Source: Savagea sp.
GTDB taxonomy: Bacteria; Bacillota; Bacilli; Bacillales_A; Planococcaceae
NCBI GenBank assembly: GCA_030152265.1
Contig: JASLHQ010000025.1
Span: 1-5,075, forward strand
DNA: 5,075 nucleotides
Reading direction: 5' to 3'
The position numbers and the translations under genes were made by a program. Of the stretch, positions 1 to 5,075 are shown piece by piece (positions within the stretch are counted from its first letter, which is position 1; every line of letters begins with the position of its first letter). Below the pieces are notes generated by a model that did no database searches, was not told the origin of the DNA, and was given only the letters and a program-made list of their open reading frames with translations.

Positions 1-807
1 ATCTGTAATAAGTGAAGAGAAGATGATGACTGGTAAAGGAGCGAGCCCTTTGTTTTCACGAATACGTTTCGTGAAGTGATGACCGTCCATTTGTGGCATC
101 TCGATATCTGTAATGACGAGCTGTACAACTTCTGTAATATCAGCTGTTTGATTAAGCATCGATTCTAAATATTGAAGGGCATCTTTTCCATTTTCGAAAA
201 ACTCTAAATTGTAGTATCCCGCTTCATTTAACGTATCATGCAATAATTTGCGGAGCAATGGCGAATCCTCTGCGATGACGATACGTTTTGACGAACGGCT
301 ACGTTGTCCTAATTTTTTCACGGCATCAACATGAATCCCTGTCGACGGGTTAATATCTAAAATAATTTTCTCGAAATCGAGAAGTAATAACATTTCATTA
401 TCGCGTTTAATAACTCCGATTACTTGAGAGTTAGCTTCTGAATAAATATCAGATGGTTTTTCAATTTGATCCCATGAAATACGATGAATTTGCGTCACAT
501 CATGCACGTGGAAAACGACATGTTGCTTGTTAAAAGCGGCTACAATGTATTTTCCTTGGTCACTATCGAATGTTTGTTGAAGTCCCATCACTTTTTCCAT
601 ATTGATGACTGGAAGCACTTCTCCACGCAATTGAATAATCCCTTCGATTGATGGGTGCGCGTGTGGAATCGGTGTCACTTTCATTGGTAAAATAATTTCT
701 TTTACTTTAATGACGTTAATTCCGTAACGGTTTAATCCCATTTCAAATTCAATGATCTCTAACTCGTTCGTACCACTCTCTAATAAAATTCCATGATCGA
801 CTGACAT
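1..807 (-). CDS. cheV: Chemotaxis coupling protein CheV (CheW domain plus receiver), 3' end outside window
   Basis: The open frame runs from an ATG at 807 to the left edge without a stop, giving 269 residues. B. subtilis CheV has about 303, so roughly 30 C-terminal residues are missing. Residues about 15-155 form a CheW-like domain, recognisable from the stretch around 53-69 (SIEGIIQLRGEVLPVIN). This domain couples methyl-accepting receptors to the kinase CheA at the inner face of the membrane. Residues from about 175 form a response-regulator receiver: acidic pair E180-D181, phospho-acceptor D234 in TDIEMPQMDG, and the conserved hydroxyl position in FSS (263-265). The conserved lysine would lie past the edge. 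In B. subtilis, phosphorylated CheV takes part in adaptation. The start is supported by GAGAGG at 818-823, 10 bases upstream, and by the conserved N-terminus. The gene has its own promoter at 891-919. The CheW plus receiver order separates it from CheW and CheY. Confidence 0.95.
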   Translation of the reverse strand, partial: MSVDHGILLESGTNELEIIEFEMGLNRYGINVIKVKEIILPMKVTPIPHAHPSIEGIIQLRGEVLPVINMEKVMGLQQTFDSDQGKYIVAAFNKQHVVFHVHDVTQIHRISWDQIEKPSDIYSEANSQVIGVIKRDNEMLLLLDFEKIILDINPSTGIHVDAVKKLGQRSRSSKRIVIAEDSPLLRKLLHDTLNEAGYYNLEFFENGKDALQYLESMLNQTADITEVVQLVITDIEMPQMDGHHFTKRIRENKGLAPLPVIIFSSLITD

Positions 808-890
808 AGCTTTCCATCCTCTCAATTGTAACGATAATTCATAGATGACTGTATTGCTCAAACTGTACGTTTCATTATGTAATAATACCT

Positions 891-919
891 ATTGTAACAA
901 CGTTTCTGTTGAGTGACAA
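891..919 (-). promoter_or_regulatory. Probable sigma-A promoter of cheV
   Basis: On the minus strand a -35 box TTGTCA (914-919, five of six consensus bases) is separated by exactly 17 bases from a -10 box TACAAT (891-896, five of six). Transcription should start near 884, leaving a leader of about 77 nt before the cheV ATG. The -35 box lies only a few bases beyond the tcdA stop. I saw no sigma-D-type motility promoter in this gap, so expression from the housekeeping sigma factor is the inference. Confidence 0.65.
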
Positions 920-924
920 GCTTT

Positions 925-1689
925 CTATCGTCCATTCACCCGTTTGATTTCAATATGTTTGACAATTTCACGAACGACCCAACTTGCACAAATGAGTCCT
1001 GCAACGGATGGAACGAAAGCATTAGATGATGGTGGCAATTGAGCCTTTCGGATGTCGGACTGTTCATTTCCAACCGTTCTCACCACTTCTTCTCTCTGAA
1101 TAATTGGACTTTCATCGCTAAAAACGACCGTCAATCCTTTATGAATGCCACGCTTTCTTAAACGAGTGCGCACAATTTTCGCTAATGGATCAGTATGTGT
1201 TTTAGAGATGTCCGCAATTTCAAAACGAGTAGGATCTAATTTATTTGCAGCTCCCATACTTGAAATAATCGGAATTCCTCGTTCGATGCACTGTTCAGCA
1301 ATATGAATTTTATATTGCAACGTATCAGAAGCGTCAATGACATAATCGGGTTCATGCGCCAATATATGTTCGTAATTTTCTTCCGTATAAAATTCGTGGA
1401 TGGCGATCACTTCACATTCAGGATTCACATCTTTCACCCGCTCTTCCATCACGTCTACTTTACTTCGTCCTACTGTTGATAATGTAGCGACAAGTTGGCG
1501 ATTGACATTCGTAATGTCGACATCGTCTTTATCGACTAAAATAAGTTTGCCTACGCCACTTCTTGCACATGCTTCCGCTGCAAACGAGCCGACGCCTCCA
1601 ATCCCTAAAATGAGAACCGATGCCCCTTTTAAAGCTTCTAGTCCTTCTTTTCCAAATGCGAGTTCATTGCGTGAAAATTGATGTAACAT
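925..1689 (-). CDS. tcdA: tRNA threonylcarbamoyladenosine dehydratase TcdA (YrvM)
   Basis: This 254-residue protein belongs to the ThiF/MoeB/E1-like family and matches the length of B. subtilis YrvM. TcdA uses ATP to dehydrate t6A at position 37 of ANN-decoding tRNAs, giving the cyclic hydantoin form ct6A, which strengthens decoding. The Rossmann nucleotide site is GIGGVG at 29-34, followed by D53 and the N-x-N-R-Q motif at 61-65 that contacts ATP in E1-like enzymes. DASD at 119-122 is the second family acidic motif. SSMGAANK (143-150), SDESP (191-195) and PPSSNAFVPSVAG (219-231) are typical of the TcdA branch rather than ThiF or MoeB. No rhodanese or other fused domain is present. The ATG is supported by AGAAGGAG at 1697-1704 with 7-base spacing. 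The gene lies downstream of the 6S RNA terminator, so it probably has its own promoter; the only candidate I saw is a weak extended -10, TGGTATTGT, at 1733-1741. No clear terminator follows the gene. Confidence 0.95.
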   Translation of the reverse strand: MLHQFSRNELAFGKEGLEALKGASVLILGIGGVGSFAAEACARSGVGKLILVDKDDVDITNVNRQLVATLSTVGRSKVDVMEERVKDVNPECEVIAIHEFYTEENYEHILAHEPDYVIDASDTLQYKIHIAEQCIERGIPIISSMGAANKLDPTRFEIADISKTHTDPLAKIVRTRLRKRGIHKGLTVVFSDESPIIQREEVVRTVGNEQSDIRKAQLPPSSNAFVPSVAGLICASWVVREIVKHIEIKRVNGR

Positions 1690-1732
1690 CGTGCCACTCC
1701 TTCTTTCTAACTAAATAACTTTTCTTACGTTT

Positions 1733-1741
1733 ACAATACCA
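1733..1741 (-). promoter_or_regulatory. Weak candidate extended -10 for tcdA
   Basis: TGGTATTGT on the minus strand has the TG-n extension and four of six -10 bases. No convincing -35 box sits 16-18 bases upstream. It is listed because tcdA lies behind a strong terminator and needs some promoter in the 81 bases at 1690-1770. This is inference only. Confidence 0.25.
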
Positions 1742-1770
1742 GATTCAAAGAAGACATTCATCTATTGACT

Positions 1771-1807
1771 AAATAAAAAGAACCTATTTCAAAGGAAATA
1801 GGTTCTT
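1771..1807 (-). terminator. Strong intrinsic terminator of the hisS-aspS-6S RNA unit
   Basis: A perfect 13-bp inverted repeat (1795-1807 pairing with 1778-1790) closes a 4-base CTTT loop. On the minus strand it is followed by five T residues, an A and three more T residues. On the plus strand the hairpin is not followed by a T-run, so it acts in one direction. It lies 17 bases after the 3' end of the predicted 6S RNA stem and before the tcdA ribosome binding site. It therefore ends the 6S precursor and any read-through from aspS, and isolates tcdA. Confidence 0.93.
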
Positions 1808-1847
1808 GAATGATTCATATAGGAACAAATCCCAAATGTGCCGTTAG

Positions 1848-1860
1848 AAACTGTATCGTT
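1848..1860 (-). repeat. 13-base direct repeat, copy 2 (3' strand of the 6S helix)
   Basis: AACGATACAGTTT on the minus strand is identical to the copy at 1971-1983. The unit begins with AAC and ends with GTTT, so two antiparallel copies pair at their ends and leave the GATACA cores facing each other. Both copies lie within the 6S RNA. Confidence 0.9.
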
Positions 1861-1970
1861 TTGAACCTGCATTCAACAGGTGGGTGCTCGCACAATTGAC
1901 TTTGACGTCCATAAATGGCATGTCATCCGCAATTGGATTTAAAGCTCCCTTACGATATACTTGTAGGTCA

Positions 1971-1983
1971 AAACTGTATCGTT
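1971..1983 (-). repeat. 13-base direct repeat, copy 1 (5' strand of the 6S helix)
   Basis: AACGATACAGTTT on the minus strand matches 1848-1860 exactly. It lies between the closing stem and the central bubble, opposite copy 2 in the predicted fold. Its GTTT end is the start of the stem next to the bubble. Confidence 0.9.
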
Positions 1984-2011
1984 CTTCACGTACACCTCAG
2001 GATTTGTCATT

Positions 2012-2046
2012 GCTATAACAATATCACACTCTTATACTTTGTGCAA
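2012..2046 (-). promoter_or_regulatory. Probable promoter region of the 6S RNA gene
   Basis: Two overlapping readings are possible. An extended -10, TGTTATAGC at 2012-2020, would start transcription near A2005, right at the closing stem of 6S RNA, but has no good -35 box. Alternatively TTGCAC (2041-2046), directly after the aspS stop, stands 17 bases from TATTGT (2018-2023). That gives a start near 2011 and a few extra 5' bases, but both boxes are weak. A promoter here is expected from other 6S genes; which boxes are used is inference. Confidence 0.4.
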
Positions 2047-3810
2047 TTATTGTGGTTTTGCTTTTAATTGCAAGTTTAATTCACGCAATTGCGCTTCGCT
2101 CACCATACTTGGCGCTTCAGTTAAGAGACAGCTCGCGCTTGCAGTTTTCGGGAAAGCTATTGTATCGCGTAAGTTTGTAGAACCTGACAAAATCATAACG
2201 ATACGGTCAAGACCGAATGCGATACCGCCGTGTGGAGGTGTTCCGTATTCGAAAGCATCGAGTAAGAAGCCAAATTGTTCTTGTGCAGATTCTCGTGAAA
2301 ATCCGAGCGCTTCAAACATTTTCTCTTGTAAATCACGCTCGTAAATACGCAAGCTTCCGCCACCGAGTTCATAACCATTCAATACTAAGTCATACGCTTC
2401 CGCACGCGCATTGTCCGGGTCATTCACGAGAACATCGACATCTTGTGGACGTGTGAATGGGTGGTGAGCTGCAACATAACGTCCCGCTTCTTCATCAAAC
2501 TCAAACAATGGCCAGTCGACAACCCATAAGAAGTTAAATGCTGACTCATCGATTAAATTACGCTCTTTTCCGAGTTTCACACGAAGTGCGCCAAGTGCGT
2601 CTGCGACAACTTTCGGTGTATCAGCGACGAATAATAGTAAGTCGCCTGCTTCAACATCTGCAGCTGCTGTCATTTTCGATTGGTCCTCTTCATCGAAGAA
2701 CTTCGCAATTGGACCTGTGAATCCTTCTTCTGTCACTTTAATCCATGCGAGTCCTTTCGCGCCGTAACGTGCAACGTACTCTGTTAAACCGTCAATGTCT
2801 TTACGCGTGTAATCCTCTGCTCCACCTTTAACGTTAATACATTTTACGTGGTTTCCTTTTTCAGCCATACTCGTAAATACTTTAAATGAGCTGTCTGCAA
2901 TCGCATCCGCCATGTCGACGAGTTCCATCGCGAAGCGTGTATCTGGTTTATCTGAACCGAAACGTGCCATCGCTTCATCGTATGGCATGCGTTGGAATGG
3001 TATCTCGATATCGATTCCTTTCACGTCTTTCATAATGCGTTTCATCATGCGTTCGTTTAATTCTAAAATATCGTCGAGTGACATGAAACTCATTTCCATA
3101 TCAATTTGTGTAAATTCTGGTTGACGATCGGCACGTAAATCTTCGTCACGGAAACAACGCGCGATTTGGTAATAACGATCAAATCCTGACACCATTAACA
3201 ATTGTTTAAACAATTGTGGCGATTGTGGTAACGCGTAAAATTCGCCATCGTGAACACGTGATGGAACGAGATAGTCACGCGCTCCTTCTGGTGTTGATTT
3301 CGTTAAAATAGGTGTTTCGACTTCGAAAAATTCTTCTTCTGCTAAGAAGTTACGAACTGAACGCGTAATTTCTGAACGCATGCGGAAATTATTCATTAAC
3401 GGTTGACGGCGAAGGTCTAAGTAACGATATTTTAAACGAAGCTCTTCACTTACATCGGTTTCGTCCTCAATCATGAATGGTGGGTTTTTCGCTTTGTTAA
3501 TAATTGCTACTTCCGTTACTTGTACTTCGATGTCACCCGTTTTAATTTTATCGTTCTTTTGTGCATCTGCACGTTCAATCACTGTTCCTGTCATTTCAAC
3601 GACGTATTCATTACGTAAAGAGTCCGCAATTTCAAGTGCTTCTTTTGAAAAATCTGGGTTGAATACCGTTTGAACAATGCCTGTACGGTCACGTAAATCG
3701 ATGAAAATAATTTCACCTAAGTCGCGGCGGCGTTGTACCCAACCTTGTAATGTTACCTGCTCTCCGATTTGTTCTTTCGTTAATTGCCCACAATAATGTG
3801 TACGTTTCAT
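2047..3810 (-). CDS. aspS: Aspartyl-tRNA synthetase
   Basis: This complete 587-residue protein is close to the roughly 590 usual for bacterial AspRS. It charges tRNA-Asp with aspartate in the cytoplasm, using ATP. Residues about 1-110 are the OB-fold anticodon-binding domain (GWVQRRRDLG at 23-32). The class II catalytic core follows: PQSPQLFKQ at 195-203, motif 2 as FRDEDLRADRQPEF at 220-233, and motif 3 as GIAFGLDR at 529-536. The bacteria-specific GAD insertion occupies roughly 290-420, with HHPFT after it at 449-453. This separates it from archaeal-type AspRS and from AsnRS. Leucine at position 31 is the residue I associate with tRNA-Asp-specific enzymes; non-discriminating ones often have histidine there. 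The ATG lies 11 bases after the hisS stop and has AGGAGAG at 3817-3823, so hisS and aspS are cotranscribed. No terminator separates aspS from the 6S RNA gene. Confidence 0.98.
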   Translation of the reverse strand: MKRTHYCGQLTKEQIGEQVTLQGWVQRRRDLGEIIFIDLRDRTGIVQTVFNPDFSKEALEIADSLRNEYVVEMTGTVIERADAQKNDKIKTGDIEVQVTEVAIINKAKNPPFMIEDETDVSEELRLKYRYLDLRRQPLMNNFRMRSEITRSVRNFLAEEEFFEVETPILTKSTPEGARDYLVPSRVHDGEFYALPQSPQLFKQLLMVSGFDRYYQIARCFRDEDLRADRQPEFTQIDMEMSFMSLDDILELNERMMKRIMKDVKGIDIEIPFQRMPYDEAMARFGSDKPDTRFAMELVDMADAIADSSFKVFTSMAEKGNHVKCINVKGGAEDYTRKDIDGLTEYVARYGAKGLAWIKVTEEGFTGPIAKFFDEEDQSKMTAAADVEAGDLLLFVADTPKVVADALGALRVKLGKERNLIDESAFNFLWVVDWPLFEFDEEAGRYVAAHHPFTRPQDVDVLVNDPDNARAEAYDLVLNGYELGGGSLRIYERDLQEKMFEALGFSRESAQEQFGFLLDAFEYGTPPHGGIAFGLDRIVMILSGSTNLRDTIAFPKTASASCLLTEAPSMVSEAQLRELNLQLKAKPQ

Positions 3811-3816
3811 TATAAT

Positions 3817-3823
3817 CTCTCCT
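3817..3823 (-). promoter_or_regulatory. aspS ribosome binding site overlapping the hisS stop codon
   Basis: AGGAGAG on the minus strand begins within the TAG stop of hisS (3822-3824), and its AGGAG core lies 8 bases before the aspS ATG. Ribosomes ending hisS therefore finish on the aspS initiation site, which favours translational coupling and balanced amounts of the two synthetases. Confidence 0.85.
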
Positions 3824-5075
3824 ATTTCATTAATTGTTGTACCGTCGTTACGACGTCAGAAACAGCAACTTCACGTTGTTCTCCTGTTTCCATATTTTTT
3901 AATTGGACGATTTGTTGCTCTACTTCCGTCTCACCGATGACGATGACGAAGCGAGCTTGTTGACGGTCCGCTGTTTTCATTTGACCTTTCATTTTACGCT
4001 GTAAAAAGTCCGTATCTGTATGAATGTTCGCTGCTCGTAATTGTTGCGTTAAGACGAAGCCGAATTCCTCTGCTTCTTCACCTAATGTTGCGACATATAC
4101 GTCGAGCAATTCATCATTTTCAAACGTTACATTTTCTGCTTCCATCGCGAGTAAAAGTCGTTCGATACTCATCGCAAATCCGATACCTGGCGCGTTCGGT
4201 CCACCAATTTCTTCCGTCATGCCATCGTAACGACCGCCACCGCAAAGTGTCGTAATCGCACCGAATCCTTCCGACGTGCTCATAATTTCAAATGCTGTAT
4301 GATTGTAATAATCGAGCCCACGCACTAAGTTTGGATCGACTTCAAAGGAAATATTTAATGCTTTTAAATAATTTTGTACTGCGTCAAAATATGCAGCATT
4401 TTCATCACTTAAATAATCGGTTAACTTTGGAGCCGTCGCCATTAAAGGATGCTCATGATCTTTTTTACAATCTAAAATACGAAGCGGATTTTGGTGAAGA
4501 CGTGTTTGACAATCTGAACAGAACTCTTCAATGTGTGATTCAAAATGCGCAACGAGTGCTTCTCGATGTTTCGCACGCGACTCGCGATCTCCTAATGAGT
4601 TAATGACGAGCTTTAAATCTTTCAAGCCTGCCCGACGATAAACGTCGAGTGCTAAGGCGATCACTTCCGCATCGATCATCGGATTGTCGCTGCCGATCGC
4701 TTCAACGCCGAACTGAACGAATTGACGATAGCGCCCTGCTTGCTGACGCTCATAACGGAACATCGGACCGACATAATACAATTTCACCGGTTGATCTGGA
4801 ATGCCGTGCATTTTATTTTCGACGAATGAACGGACGACAGGTGCTGTTCCTTCTGGACGCAATGTCATCGAACGCTTTCCACGGTCTTCAAATGTGTACA
4901 TTTCTTTTTGAACGATATCTGTTGCATCACCGACCGTACGTTGGAACAATTCTGTCTGCTCAAAAATCGGTGTGCGAATTTCGCTGTAACGATACGCACG
5001 ACATACATCTGAAATGATTTGTTCAACCTTGTGCCATTTCCATGAATCTTGCGGCAAAATGTCTTGTGTACCTCT
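3822..5075 (-). CDS. hisS: Histidyl-tRNA synthetase, N-terminus outside window
   Basis: The frame is open to the right edge and holds 417 residues; the usual length is about 424, so only some six or seven N-terminal residues are missing. The first visible residues are RGTQDILPQDS, the conserved start of HisRS. The TTG at 5057 is therefore an internal leucine, not the start. The enzyme is a class II synthetase that charges tRNA-His. In visible numbering, TLRPEGT is at 71-77, motif 2 (FRYERQQAGRYRQF) at 106-119, the histidine-binding HisA motif LVRGLDYY at 250-257, and motif 3 (GIGFAMSIERL) at 297-307. The anticodon-binding domain covers about 324-417. An insertion-domain CSDC at 186-189, with a third cysteine at 203, is common in Bacillales HisRS. 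It is the regulatory-subunit-free, full-length form, not HisZ, because the C-terminal domain and HisA motif are intact. Any leader such as a T-box lies outside the window. Confidence 0.98.
   Translation of the reverse strand, partial: RGTQDILPQDSWKWHKVEQIISDVCRAYRYSEIRTPIFEQTELFQRTVGDATDIVQKEMYTFEDRGKRSMTLRPEGTAPVVRSFVENKMHGIPDQPVKLYYVGPMFRYERQQAGRYRQFVQFGVEAIGSDNPMIDAEVIALALDVYRRAGLKDLKLVINSLGDRESRAKHREALVAHFESHIEEFCSDCQTRLHQNPLRILDCKKDHEHPLMATAPKLTDYLSDENAAYFDAVQNYLKALNISFEVDPNLVRGLDYYNHTAFEIMSTSEGFGAITTLCGGGRYDGMTEEIGGPNAPGIGFAMSIERLLLAMEAENVTFENDELLDVYVATLGEEAEEFGFVLTQQLRAANIHTDTDFLQRKMKGQMKTADRQQARFVIVIGETEVEQQIVQLKNMETGEQREVAVSDVVTTVQQLMK

Larger units (their letters stand above)
1825..2007 (-). 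ncRNA. ssrS: 6S RNA (SsrS/BsrA type), regulator of sigma-A RNA polymerase
   Basis: 6S RNA mimics an open promoter, binds housekeeping RNA polymerase holoenzyme and represses many promoters as growth slows. The sequence folds as a long hairpin with a central bubble. The closing stem pairs ACAAATCC (2000-2007) with GGATTTGT (1825-1832) and continues through CCTGAGGTGT and GCACATTTGGG, stretches typical of Firmicute 6S RNAs. A second stem pairs GTTTTGACC (1966-1974) with GGTTCAAAAC (1858-1867). Inside the bubble the 3' strand forms a small CCTG/CAGG hairpin (1877-1880 with 1866-1869). Beyond it GGGAGCT (1943-1949) pairs with AGCACCC (1882-1888), with one A-A mismatch, and leads to an apical arm closed by CAATTG on both sides. 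Its place between aspS and tcdA (yrvM) is that of bsrA in B. subtilis. The ends are set from the closing stem, so either may be off by a few bases. A protein-coding reading, riboswitch or T-box is not supported. Confidence 0.92.

Noticed and set aside
825..898. Direct repeat GTTACAAT at 825-832 and 891-898 upstream of cheV
   Set aside because: At only 8 bases in AT-rich DNA it is likely chance. One copy contains the promoter -10 box, and the other has no -35 partner.
1400..1681. Plus-strand open frame of 93 codons opposite tcdA
   Set aside because: The translation is rich in Ser and Thr, as expected for an antisense shadow, and lies across the conserved TcdA nucleotide-binding region. No start signals were seen.
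1690..2046. T-box, riboswitch or a small protein gene in the long gap
   Set aside because: No T-box motif or ribosome-bound leader was found, and the only open gene downstream is cut off by the terminator. The fold and conserved stretches fit 6S RNA throughout.
2039..2344. Plus-strand open frame of 101 codons at the 3' end of aspS
   Set aside because: It is antisense to AspRS motif 3 and the conserved C-terminus, and shows no independent coding evidence.
4292..5017. Plus-strand open frames of 103 and 122 codons opposite hisS
   Set aside because: They lie fully antisense to a well-conserved HisRS, have low-complexity translations with no family features, and have no suitable ribosome binding site or promoter. 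They are shadows of the real gene.
5055..5057. TTG at 5057 as the hisS start
   Set aside because: Conserved HisRS residues RGTQDI continue in frame to the window edge, so the true start lies outside and the TTG encodes leucine.
1..5075. Mobile element, CRISPR array, defence or other undescribed multi-gene system
   Set aside because: No transposase, integrase, terminal inverted repeats, spaced repeats or unknown gene cluster is visible. All coding space is taken up by four recognised genes with even codon use.

Overview
The window carries one strand of ordinary chromosomal housekeeping DNA from a low-to-moderate GC Gram-positive bacterium of the order Bacillales. The evidence is the gene set hisS-aspS-6S RNA-tcdA in the arrangement known from Bacillus subtilis, strong AGGAG-type ribosome binding sites, a stem plus T-tract terminator, and proteins close in length to their B. 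subtilis counterparts. The genus cannot be fixed by eye. All four protein genes and the RNA gene read on the minus strand, so transcription runs from position 5075 towards position 1.

In transcription order: (1) hisS, histidyl-tRNA synthetase, lacks only about the first half-dozen codons, which lie past the right edge. (2) aspS, aspartyl-tRNA synthetase, is complete and starts 11 bases after the hisS stop; its ribosome binding site overlaps that stop, so the two form a tight operon. (3) The 357-base gap at 1690-2046 is not empty. It encodes a 6S RNA (ssrS/bsrA type) of about 183 nt, followed by a strong intrinsic terminator. (4) tcdA (yrvM) encodes the E1-like dehydratase that converts t6A37 of tRNA to its cyclic form. 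(5) cheV, a CheW-receiver chemotaxis coupling protein, has its own good sigma-A-type promoter in the 117-base gap after tcdA and runs off the left edge, about 30 codons short of its end.

The theme is translation (two tRNA synthetases and a tRNA modification enzyme) together with global control of RNA polymerase by 6S RNA. A motility gene is attached at the downstream end. There is no mobile element, CRISPR array, phage gene or undescribed multi-gene system in the window. The parts most worth a second look are in the 6S RNA: a 13-base sequence repeated exactly on the two facing strands of its helix, giving a two-fold symmetric internal loop, and the apparent lack of any terminator between aspS and the 6S gene.
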